The notes beneath the pieces are model-generated. The model saw only the letters and a program-made list of their open reading frames with translations, was not told the DNA's origin and ran no database searches. Positions 13,101-19,830 of a stretch of 34,024 nucleotides of DNA are shown here, in pieces. How positions within the stretch are numbered: position 1 is the first letter of the stretch; each line of letters starts with the position of its first letter. The stretch comes from Clostridiales bacterium (GTDB lineage: Bacteria; Bacillota; Clostridia; Christensenellales; Pumilibacteraceae), in contig JAIDCZ010000002.1 in assembly GCA_029055565.1 (NCBI GenBank), positions 1 to 34,024 of the forward strand, in the 5' to 3' direction. A program made the position numbers and the translations under genes.

Positions 13101-14362
13101 TTTTACTTAAACACGCGACGGTTGTGAACAAGGACGGTATGCAACAGACCGACGTCCTTATAGACGAGGGCGTAATCAAGCTACTTGCGCCCAATATAGA
13201 ATATCCCAACGCCGAAGTAATTGACTGCGACGGCAAGCTGGTGTTTCCGGGGTTTATAGACATGCACTGCCATTTGAGCAATCATGACCGGACTCGTGAG
13301 GAGGGTATAGAAAGCGGCGGTCTTGCGGCGCTTGCCGGCGGATTCACTACGGTGTGCTGTATGCCCAATACAGTGCCGCCGATAGATAACCCCGCACTGG
13401 TAGGGTATGTGCGTGCAAAAAGCGCAAGCATCGGCAACGCCGACGTATTTCCTATCGGGTGCGTAACGCTCGGGCAAAAGGGCGAGGAACTTTGCGAGTA
13501 CGGCAAAATGAAGCAAGCGGGTGCGATTGCGGTGTCCGACGACGGCGTACCGGTAGCACGCGGCGCGGTAATGTTAAACGCGCTTAAATACGCCAAAACG
13601 TTTAATATCCCTTTGCTTTCGCACAGCGAGGACGAAAGCATATCTGCCGGCGGCGTGGTGAACGACGGCGACAATGCCACTGCGTGCGGGCTGCGCGGCA
13701 TACCGCGCACTGCGGAAAGCGCGGCCGTTGCGCGCAACGTATTGCTTGCCGAGGAGGCGGGCGCGCGCATACACATTTGTCACGTTTCCACCGCCGAGTC
13801 TGTGGATATTATCCGCGCGGCAAAGGCTCGCGGCGTACGCGTTACTTGCGAAACTTGCCCGCAATACTTTGCGGCGACCGACGACGAAATTTTGTCGTAC
13901 AACACCAATGCGAAAACCAACCCGCCGCTACGCGAGGAAAGCGACGTCGAGGCGATTGTCGAGGGAATTAAGGACGGCACGATAGACGTTATTGCCACCG
14001 ACCACGCGCCGCACGGCTACGACGAAAAGAACGTTGAATTCGACTACGCGTCGTTCGGCACGGTGGGTTTGGAAACGGCGTTTTCGCTGGCGTACACGTA
14101 TTTGGTTCTTACCGATACCATTAAGCCGTCCGACTTGTGTCGGCTTATGAGCTACGAGCCGTCGCGCATTTTGGGTCTTACCGACCGCGGCAGAATAGAG
14201 CAAGGCGCACGTGCCGATATAGTTATTATCGATCCCGACGCTGAGTATTCGGTGGATGCTTCGGAGTTCAAGTCCAAGGGCAAAAACTCGCTGTTCGACG
14301 GCTGGCGGCTCAACGGCAAGATTACTCAAGTTATAGTAAAAGGCGAGCTTAAACAGCTGTGA
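13097..14362 (+). CDS. pyrC: Dihydroorotase-like amidohydrolase (type I) with altered substrate motif
   Basis: 421 residues, amidohydrolase fold. It normally cyclises carbamoyl-aspartate to dihydroorotate. Metal-site motifs are intact: D55-M-H57-C-H59, HSED, HICHVST and ATDHAPH, together with MPNTVPPID, SDDG and NPPLR. The usual dihydroorotase motif is HxHLR, whose Arg holds the substrate carboxylate; here that position is S61. The neighbouring Bacillus residues EPGGEYKE are also replaced. TPHH is CPQY, as in some hydantoinases. The SDDG motif and the partner pyrB still favour dihydroorotase over allantoinase or hydantoinase. The start overlaps the pyrB stop (ATGA), with GGAG ten bases upstream. 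It is the last gene of the operon, and I see no clear terminator behind it. Confidence 0.88.
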   Translation: MILLKHATVVNKDGMQQTDVLIDEGVIKLLAPNIEYPNAEVIDCDGKLVFPGFIDMHCHLSNHDRTREEGIESGGLAALAGGFTTVCCMPNTVPPIDNPALVGYVRAKSASIGNADVFPIGCVTLGQKGEELCEYGKMKQAGAIAVSDDGVPVARGAVMLNALKYAKTFNIPLLSHSEDESISAGGVVNDGDNATACGLRGIPRTAESAAVARNVLLAEEAGARIHICHVSTAESVDIIRAAKARGVRVTCETCPQYFAATDDEILSYNTNAKTNPPLREESDVEAIVEGIKDGTIDVIATDHAPHGYDEKNVEFDYASFGTVGLETAFSLAYTYLVLTDTIKPSDLCRLMSYEPSRILGLTDRGRIEQGARADIVIIDPDAEYSVDASEFKSKGKNSLFDGWRLNGKITQVIVKGELKQL

Positions 14363-14434
14363 CGAGCTTTACCGACGCGCGGATAGACTGCAAATATTTC
14401 CGAGCCTCTTGCCGCTATAAATATACTAAATGAG

Positions 14435-14463
14435 TTGACAAATCTTTGCGAACATGATAATAT
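14435..14463 (+). promoter_or_regulatory. Promoter of the two small membrane-protein genes
   Basis: TTGACA (14435-14440), 17 bp, TAATAT (14458-14463, a weak -10; TATAAC follows three bases later). It lies in the 156-bp gap behind pyrC, in which I see no terminator. Confidence 0.55.
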
Positions 14464-14518
14464 AACAAACGTACGATTACATGTCGAATTAAAATAACTT
14501 TCAGAGGTAATAATAATC

Positions 14519-14845
14519 ATGGCAAAAAGAACGAGAAAAACGTCCAACGGCGGCCACAGCATATCGCTCAACAAGTTTGCATTTTGGCTGGTTGTAGTTA
14601 TCGGAATAGCTATGCTGGTTTCGTACTCTATTAGATGGATGGGAGGTTGGTTTAACTGGGGCGGTTGGATTACGACGCTTTCGTCGTGGGTGCAGACTCT
14701 GTGCTTTATACTCGCTTTGTTCGTGCCTCTTATACTGTCGTACCGTCACGCTCGCAACAAGAGCTTAGGTTGGTTCGTTGCTTGGATAATCTTTGCGGTT
14801 CTTATTGCGTTTGGTCTCGTTTCGGCGCTCATCGCGTTATTTTAA
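14519..14845 (+). CDS. Small membrane protein, three TM helices, unknown function
   Basis: 108 residues. A basic N-terminus (MAKRTRKTSNGGHS) precedes three hydrophobic helices (about 20-37, 52-73 and 83-107). The first loop is tryptophan- and glycine-rich (RWMGGWFNWGGW). No family recognised. AGAGG lies 11 nt before the ATG. The next gene, 35 bp downstream, encodes a protein of the same size and topology, and the two share one promoter and one terminator. They are probably partners or distant paralogues: both begin with a short Lys/Arg-rich segment. Their position behind pyrC may be incidental. Confidence 0.75.
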   Translation: MAKRTRKTSNGGHSISLNKFAFWLVVVIGIAMLVSYSIRWMGGWFNWGGWITTLSSWVQTLCFILALFVPLILSYRHARNKSLGWFVAWIIFAVLIAFGLVSALIALF

Positions 14846-14880
14846 TCAAATCTAAACACATTATATAATTAGGAAAAATC

Positions 14881-15201
14881 ATGGCTGTTAAAAGAAAGAA
14901 AAACGTATTCGTAAGATACTTTACACCGTTCGGCTTGCGTCAGGTCTGCGACCTCGTTATGCTTGTTGGCGCAATACTTATTTTCGTCGGATTGCTTACC
15001 GTGGACGGCGTGCTGATTGCCGGCTTTATTGCGTACGTGCTTGGCTCCGGTCTGTCGCTTGCGCGCTGTGGCATGGTGCTGTTTTCCAAAAAGATTAACC
15101 ACCGCGATCCCGCGTATAAGGCGGCAATAATAAACGCCGTAATTATGGGCGTGCTGTTTGTGCTGGCGGTGTTCGGTTTGGTTTGGATATTGGTTGTATA
15201 G
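14881..15201 (+). CDS. Small membrane protein, three TM helices, partner of the preceding gene
   Basis: 106 residues. The basic start MAVKRKKNVFVRYFTPFGLR is followed by three hydrophobic helices (about 21-40, 44-64 and 80-105). A short polar loop, FSKKINHRDPAYK, lies between TM2 and TM3. No family recognised. AGGAAAAAT lies just before the ATG. It ends the two-gene unit; a strong terminator stands 15 bp behind the stop. The alternating small/hydrophobic helices suggest a membrane-embedded accessory protein, but nothing shows a function. Confidence 0.75.
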   Translation: MAVKRKKNVFVRYFTPFGLRQVCDLVMLVGAILIFVGLLTVDGVLIAGFIAYVLGSGLSLARCGMVLFSKKINHRDPAYKAAIINAVIMGVLFVLAVFGLVWILVV

Positions 15202-15215
15202 CTTGAATTTTTATG

Positions 15216-15243
15216 GCCGCGCTTTTGCGCGGCTTTTTGTTTT
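15216..15243 (+). terminator. Strong intrinsic terminator
   Basis: GCCGCGC (15216-15222), TTTT loop, GCGCGGC (15227-15233), then TTTTTGTTTT. It separates the small membrane genes from the structured segment before the methyltransferase gene. Confidence 0.92.
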
Positions 15244-15364
15244 GAAAGCGCATTCATCGCCGGATACGGGCTACGTTTGCGCCACTCGCTCGGTTACGTA
15301 GGTGGGTCTACGCGCCCATCGCGTGTGGCACAACTGTTGCCCGTCTGCGACGCGACTGCGCTCT
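15243..15364 (+). other. GC-rich segment closed by complementary ends, before the SpoU methyltransferase
   Basis: GAAAGCGCA (15243-15251) can pair with TGCGCTCTC (15356-15364) with one mismatch. It closes a 120-nt segment that ends directly before the ribosome site AAAAGGAG. Inside, CGTAG/CTACG and other short GC-rich hairpins are visible. No promoter box was found between the terminator and this segment. It could be a structured leader or a dispersed GC-rich repeat. I recognise no known RNA family. Confidence 0.35.
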
Positions 15365-15384
15365 CAAAAGGAGTGTTATTGTTT

Positions 15385-16086
15385 ATGTCAGTAAAAAAAT
15401 ACAAAAAAACGGACGATATATCTTACGCATTGGGCGCTACGGTAACTATGGAACTATTGAATCGCCGCGCGGATTGTGCGCGGTGCGTTTACGTTTCGCC
15501 AAAGTCGGAGGTTGCGGCGGTGGTTGACAAGGCCAAGTCGCTCGGCGTTCCGGTAGTGGAAAGCGAAAAGGCGTTTAATATACTCAGTCCCAAAGAGAAC
15601 TGCTACGTGATAGGCGAGTTTAACAAGTTTACTTCGCAAGCGAAAAGCGACCGCCACCATGTGGTGCTTGTAAATCCGTCCAACAGCGGCAACCTCGGCA
15701 CGATTATGCGCGACGTAGCGGCGTTCGATTGCGCCGACTTGATTATAATTCGTCCGGCCGTGGATAACTTCGATCCAAAAACGGTGCGTGCAAGCATGGG
15801 CGCTGTGTTCGGCATAAACATGGAAGTGTTCGATAGCTTTGAGCAGTACGTTAATAAGTACGCCGATAGAGAAATAATGCCGTTTATGCTGTGCGGCGGT
15901 CCGTTTGGAAAAACTAGCTTTGCCGCCGATAAAAAGTATTCGCTGGTATTCGGCAACGAGGCTACCGGACTGCCCGAAGCTTACGCCAAGTACAGTGCCG
16001 TGCGCATAGAACAGTCGGATAAGGTGGACAGCTTGAATCTATCCGTCGCCGTTTCCGTCGCGCTGTACAAGCTGTACGTCAGTTAA
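15385..16086 (+). CDS. TrmH/SpoU-family RNA 2'-O-methyltransferase
   Basis: About 233 residues. SPOUT-class methyltransferase that transfers a methyl group from S-adenosylmethionine to a ribose 2'-OH of tRNA or rRNA. The three SpoU motifs are clear: motif 1 NPSNSGNLGTIMRDVAAF near residue 95; motif 2 SLVFGNEATGLP near 190; motif 3 DSLNLSVAVSVALY at the end. Motif 2 carries the SAM-binding glycines and motif 3 the knot. The N-terminal ~85 residues form a small substrate-binding domain. I chose the ATG at 15385 (AAAAGGAG 11 bases upstream) over an in-frame ATG at 15277. The latter lies inside a GC-rich structured stretch and would add 36 residues without family likeness. Target nucleotide unknown. 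The serpin gene follows after 32 bp and may be co-transcribed. Confidence 0.9.
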   Translation: MSVKKYKKTDDISYALGATVTMELLNRRADCARCVYVSPKSEVAAVVDKAKSLGVPVVESEKAFNILSPKENCYVIGEFNKFTSQAKSDRHHVVLVNPSNSGNLGTIMRDVAAFDCADLIIIRPAVDNFDPKTVRASMGAVFGINMEVFDSFEQYVNKYADREIMPFMLCGGPFGKTSFAADKKYSLVFGNEATGLPEAYAKYSAVRIEQSDKVDSLNLSVAVSVALYKLYVS

Positions 16087-16118
16087 AAAAGTAACTATAT
16101 CTTTGGGAGGATATTGCC

Positions 16119-17447
16119 GTGAAAACAAAACTTAAAAGCGTTGCGTCTGTTATTTGTGCAACGGCTTGCGCGCTGTCCTTTACGGCATGCGGCGGCGAAA
16201 GCGTCGGCAAAAGCACACTTTTGGGCGCGCCTAAGGCTGTCGAGAGTGTGGAATATTCCGCACTCCGTACGGACGACTATAAAGCGTTTAAAAACGAGGT
16301 GGAAAGCTTTGCGGCGCGGTTCGGCGCGTACGCGTACGAGGGCTACGATAAGCAAGACAATTTTGCGGTGTCGCCCATATCGGTATATATGGCGCTTGCG
16401 CTTGCTTCTGAGTGTGCGGCCGGCGATACGCGCAACCAAATACTCGGTGCATTGGGCGTTACGCACGAGCAGTTGACGACGCATTTTTCCACACTCTATC
16501 GCTCGTTAGAGGTTGAGCGTAAGGCCGGCGGCAAAACGACCGGTTTGCTCGATTTGACTAATTCCATTTGGGTAAACGACGGTACGGAGGTTAAGCAGTC
16601 TTGCATTAAGTCTTTGTCCGACGACTACTACGCATATTCGTATTCGGCCGATTTCGAGCACAACAATGCCGAGGCAAACAAGGCGGTGCGTAGCTTCGTA
16701 AGCAAGCAAACAAAAGGACTTATCGACAAGGATTTTCAGCTGTCCGAGCAAACGCTTTTTGCGCTTATAAATACGGTGTATCTGAAAACTATATGGAACA
16801 CCAACGGTAGGGATTTGCCGCTTACGAGTGAAAGCTATACCTTTACGGCAAAGGACGGCACGGTCAAAAATACCAAGCTACTGCAAGGCGATTACGTGGG
16901 CGGTAGGGCGGTAGAGTTTGACGCGTTCAATACCTTTTACACGAGAACGGCTGACGGCTATAAAATTAAATTTATTTTACCCAAGGACGGTCGTACGGTA
17001 GACCAAGTGTTTACGGCGGAAAATATAGCCGCCGTCAGTGCGATAACAAGCTACAACGACTACGACGAAGCTGAGGGCGTTTGGTACAAAACTCGCGTTT
17101 TGTTTCCCGAATATAAATGCAAGTACGACGAGGACGTAAAAGGTATTTTACAAGATAAATTCGATATAGACTTGCTTTTTAAGGATCATATCAACTATTC
17201 GCCGGCGTGCGACTTTTCCACGCTTTCCGACAGATCTTGCTATTGCGAAAAGGTGCGACACGTGACAGATCTTACCGTCGACAGAAAGGGTATAGAGGGT
17301 GCTGCCGTTACCGTTGTCGGCATGGGTGCGGACGCCGCGCCGCTTGAAACGATAAAGATGGACTTCGTCGTAGATAAGGCGTTTGGATTTATCATTACCG
17401 ATTGGCAAGACGTAACGCTGTTTTCGGGCGTTGTGCATAACGTATAA
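16119..17447 (+). CDS. Serpin-family lipoprotein (serine/cysteine protease inhibitor)
   Basis: 442 residues from a GTG start with GGGAGGA upstream. The signal sequence ends in a lipobox-like SFTAC with C24 as lipidation site; Phe at -3 is less usual than Leu. The mature protein would sit on the outer face of the membrane. The serpin fold is shown by NFAVSPISVYMALALASECA near residue 87, TNSIWVND, ALINTVYLKTIW, the breach/shutter blocks, and the C-terminal FVVDKAFGFIITD and LFSGVV. The hinge before the reactive loop reads G391-I-E-G-A-A-V-T398, close to the inhibitory consensus GTEAAAAT. This argues for a working loop-inserting inhibitor, though P14 is Ile instead of Thr or Ser. Counting from the hinge puts the scissile bond near D405-A406. 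Bacterial serpins of gut anaerobes often block host or competitor proteases; the target here is unknown. Confidence 0.93.
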   Translation: MKTKLKSVASVICATACALSFTACGGESVGKSTLLGAPKAVESVEYSALRTDDYKAFKNEVESFAARFGAYAYEGYDKQDNFAVSPISVYMALALASECAAGDTRNQILGALGVTHEQLTTHFSTLYRSLEVERKAGGKTTGLLDLTNSIWVNDGTEVKQSCIKSLSDDYYAYSYSADFEHNNAEANKAVRSFVSKQTKGLIDKDFQLSEQTLFALINTVYLKTIWNTNGRDLPLTSESYTFTAKDGTVKNTKLLQGDYVGGRAVEFDAFNTFYTRTADGYKIKFILPKDGRTVDQVFTAENIAAVSAITSYNDYDEAEGVWYKTRVLFPEYKCKYDEDVKGILQDKFDIDLLFKDHINYSPACDFSTLSDRSCYCEKVRHVTDLTVDRKGIEGAAVTVVGMGADAAPLETIKMDFVVDKAFGFIITDWQDVTLFSGVVHNV

Positions 17448-17476
17448 TTTTATAATGCGATATAACAGAAAAACGC

Positions 17477-17505
17477 TTGTTATTTTGCATTCTGTATGCT
17501 ATAAT
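17477..17505 (+). promoter_or_regulatory. Promoter of the small lipoprotein gene
   Basis: TTGTTA (17477-17482), 17 bp, TATAAT (17500-17505). The leader of about 30 nt carries the Shine-Dalgarno AAAGGGAG before the ATG at 17542. Confidence 0.75.
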
Positions 17506-17541
17506 ACCGTATGAAAAACGGTTTATTTAAAGGGAGTTTAT

Positions 17542-17958
17542 ATGAAAAGATTTTCAAGAGTGATCGTTGCCGCATTGGCGTTGGTTTTGTGCTTTGCGTT
17601 ATGCGCATGCGGAAACAAAAAATACGCAAGTCGTTACAGCTCGTCTATGATGGTTAAAAAAAGCACCACTAATAAAGAATCGATTTCGTTCGGCACGTTT
17701 AGCGGCGTGTACGTAATGGAATTCAAAAACACGAGCGACGAGGTTCGTATTACTTATAACGCGACTTTGGAAAAGGGCAATATCAAGGTCTACTTCGATT
17801 ATAACGACGAAAAATCGGACTTGTTTGAAATAGGTACTGACGGCTCTGTCGAAGGGAAAACCGAGGCGTTTAAAAGCAATCAAACTATTTACGTAATAAT
17901 CGAATCGGACGGTAAATGCACCGGCGGCAGTTTTTCGGTTGCTTTGGAAAAAGCATAG
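17542..17958 (+). CDS. Small secreted lipoprotein of unknown function
   Basis: 138 residues. A typical lipoprotein signal sequence has basic MKRFSR, a hydrophobic core and the lipobox LCAC with C23. The mature part is about 115 residues and rich in beta-forming alternation (for example VYVMEFKNTSDEVRITYNATL). It suggests a small beta-sandwich exposed on the cell surface. No family recognised. It has its own promoter and terminator, so it is a single-gene unit. It shares lipidation, but no visible similarity, with the serpin just upstream. Confidence 0.8.
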   Translation: MKRFSRVIVAALALVLCFALCACGNKKYASRYSSSMMVKKSTTNKESISFGTFSGVYVMEFKNTSDEVRITYNATLEKGNIKVYFDYNDEKSDLFEIGTDGSVEGKTEAFKSNQTIYVIIESDGKCTGGSFSVALEKA

Positions 17959-17968
17959 GATAGATTAA

Positions 17969-18004
17969 AGGCTCCCGAACGAGTTGTTCGAGAGCCTTTT
18001 TGTA
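17969..18004. terminator. Terminator between convergent lipoprotein and rqcH genes
   Basis: A 12-bp stem with one mismatch (17969-17980 with 17986-17997) and loop GAGTT, followed by a T-run on the plus strand. The minus-strand side also ends in a short T-run (CCTTTAAT), so it may serve both genes. Confidence 0.85.
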
Positions 18005-18025
18005 TTTGAAAAGTTTTAACGTCTA

Positions 18026-19702
18026 TTATCCTTTGGGGTTGACGTACAGCGTTTTATATTCCTTGTAATCGACCTTGCCGCCGCCGTGGGGGTAAACGAA
18101 CTTTATAAGCGTGTAGTCCACGGCCACGTTTTGGGAATTGCGCACGCTACTGTAGTATGCGCAAATTTCGGCGGCGCGTGTAAGCTGGCTGTCAGTGGGC
18201 GACTGGGTTTTGAGTACGGCGTGACTGCCGTGCGCGCTTTTTACGTGCAGCCACGTATCGGTGCGGGCGGCGGACTTGGTTATCCTATCGTTTTGCGCGC
18301 TGTTTTTGCCGACGAGTAGGGTAGCTCCTTCCACGTCAAACGCGTACGGACAAGACTGAATAGGCTTGTCTTTTTTGCGCTTTTTTTCGGGCTTGATATA
18401 GCCGAGCGATACCAGCTCGGCGCGCACCTCGTCCAGCTCGGTCTTTTCCGTGCACATATCCAGCTCGGTGGATATGCGGTTCAAAACGTCCAGCGCGTCC
18501 GTCGCTTGCTTAAGCGCGTCGGCGGCGTACACGGCCGCTTTTTTCTTTTTGTTGTACGCCTTGTAGTGCGAAGCGGCGTTTTGCTGTGCGTTTTTGGTTA
18601 CGTCCAGCTCTATGGTTATCTGCCCGCCGTTTTCGTCGTAAAAGTTGTCCACCGTCACGCTACGCTCGCCGCGTTTAATTCTGTATATATTGGCGGTTAT
18701 TAGATCGCCCAGTATTCTATCGTCGTCGGCATGCTCGCTTTCCGCTATCTTTTGCGTGGCGTCGGCAAGTCGCTTTTTGTTTTTGGTCGTGGCGTTTTTC
18801 ACCGCCGCGCGTAGCGGCTTGGAGTATGCGTTAAAGTCCGCGGTTTGAAACAACGCCGAATAGTATTCGTCCATAGCCTCGTTTAGCGTGGCAAAGCGCT
18901 TTACGTTGCCGGCTATCGTTTGGTATGGGACGACGAAGTAATCTATAGGCTTGCCGTTATCGTCAAACGCGACGGCGGGGGACGGCGTGCAGTCGTATAG
19001 GCTTTTTGCATACTCGCAAAACTCGTTCGCGGCGCCTACAGACGGCTCGTCCTCGTCCTTTATGCCGAGGCGGAAAAACACCTCGTCCACGGTGGACAGC
19101 GCAAGGCCGGCTACGCACTTGTTTACCGCTGTGCGCGTGCTCATACCGCTCATTTGCGCTACGCGGTCCTTTAGCCCGTCGGCGTCAAATACCCCGACCC
19201 GACCCGTAGGGTTGGGCGTACGATACTCCAAGCCGGCAAAAACGGCGCGTTTGCCGTCCGCTTCGGCGGAAATTCTGCGCAAGGAATTGCCTATAATTCC
19301 GTTTTGCTCGACGAACACTATATTGGCGCATTTGCCGGTAAGCTCGGCTTTTAGGCTGTAGCATACGCGTTCTCTCAGCTCGTCCAGCGCCGAAAACTCA
19401 AAGCTTATCATGCGCTCGCACTTGTCCTTTGCTATATCGGTAAGCACTGCGCCGGTTAGACGTTTGCGAAAGTACATAAGCGTGCCGGTAGCCGTTTCCG
19501 GACTTTTGTAGCTTAGCGTAGTCAAGTGCGCGCGCGGCAACGACGGATTGCAAGACAGCAATAGGCGGTGGTTACCGTTTTTGGTATGGAACAGCAAAAT
19601 AACGGTGTCGGAGTTCGGCATCGTCACTTTGTCAACTCTGCCGCCGATAAGCATACCAAGCTCTTCCGCGGCGCGGTAAATCGTAAGCGCGTCCTTAGGC
19701 AT
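18026..19702 (-). CDS. rqcH: RqcH/Rqc2 homologue (NFACT protein), ribosome-associated quality control
   Basis: 558 residues. RqcH binds split 50S subunits carrying a stalled peptidyl-tRNA and directs addition of C-terminal alanine tails that mark the peptide for ClpXP. Domains in order: NFACT-N (about 1-180, RLLLSCNPSLPRAHLT and the NIVFVEQNGIIGN block); helical middle and coiled coil (about 270-420, with many Lys/Ala); NFACT-R (about 445-535, VGKNSAQNDRITKSAARTD then WLHVK and GSHAV). The DR pair essential in the Bacillus and yeast proteins (D97/R98 in Bacillus) is E96-R97 here. Most annotations call this family fibronectin-binding protein; the RQC role is the established one. The ATG lies six bases from a -10 box and has no ribosome site, so the mRNA is probably leaderless. 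The gene is divergent from tig; ClpXP is encoded next door. Confidence 0.92.
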   Translation of the reverse strand: MPKDALTIYRAAEELGMLIGGRVDKVTMPNSDTVILLFHTKNGNHRLLLSCNPSLPRAHLTTLSYKSPETATGTLMYFRKRLTGAVLTDIAKDKCERMISFEFSALDELRERVCYSLKAELTGKCANIVFVEQNGIIGNSLRRISAEADGKRAVFAGLEYRTPNPTGRVGVFDADGLKDRVAQMSGMSTRTAVNKCVAGLALSTVDEVFFRLGIKDEDEPSVGAANEFCEYAKSLYDCTPSPAVAFDDNGKPIDYFVVPYQTIAGNVKRFATLNEAMDEYYSALFQTADFNAYSKPLRAAVKNATTKNKKRLADATQKIAESEHADDDRILGDLITANIYRIKRGERSVTVDNFYDENGGQITIELDVTKNAQQNAASHYKAYNKKKKAAVYAADALKQATDALDVLNRISTELDMCTEKTELDEVRAELVSLGYIKPEKKRKKDKPIQSCPYAFDVEGATLLVGKNSAQNDRITKSAARTDTWLHVKSAHGSHAVLKTQSPTDSQLTRAAEICAYYSSVRNSQNVAVDYTLIKFVYPHGGGKVDYKEYKTLYVNPKG

Positions 19703-19708
19703 AGCAAT

Positions 19709-19737
19709 AGTGTAGCATATAAAACATGCTTTGTAAA
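19709..19737 (-). promoter_or_regulatory. Promoter of rqcH, leaderless geometry
   Basis: On the minus strand: TTTACA (19732-19737), 17 bp, TACACT (19709-19714), then six bases and the ATG. No Shine-Dalgarno sequence fits. A two-unit heptamer-like stretch (19737-19750) lies just beyond it. Confidence 0.65.
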
Positions 19738-19756
19738 GAATTCGGAATTATTTCGT

Positions 19757-19785
19757 TTGACATCTTTGGTCTATCGTGATAAAAT
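19757..19785 (+). promoter_or_regulatory. Promoter of tig (and possibly clpP-clpX)
   Basis: TTGACA (19757-19762), 17 bp, TAAAAT (19780-19785). The leader of about 40 nt contains the small hairpin GGTTA-TCG-TAACC (19803-19815) and GGAGG (19821-19825) in front of the ATG at 19831. Confidence 0.8.
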
Positions 19786-19830
19786 AGTATGGTTAATAGT
19801 ATGGTTATCGTAACCAATTCGGAGGAACAT

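Noticed and set aside
13097-14362. Allantoinase or hydantoinase instead of dihydroorotase
   Set aside because: The SDDG and MPNT motifs and the overlap with pyrB in the conserved lspA-rluD-pyr order favour a dihydroorotase-type protein, although S61 and CPQY are unusual.
15277-15384. Longer N-terminus for the SpoU methyltransferase
   Set aside because: The added 36 residues come from the GC-rich structured segment and do not fit the family; a good ribosome site precedes the ATG at 15385.
17511-17645. Small leaderless ORF starting at the ATG five bases after the -10 box of the lipoprotein promoter
   Set aside because: It overlaps the lipoprotein gene out of frame, its product has no recognisable feature, and the lipoprotein has its own good ribosome site.
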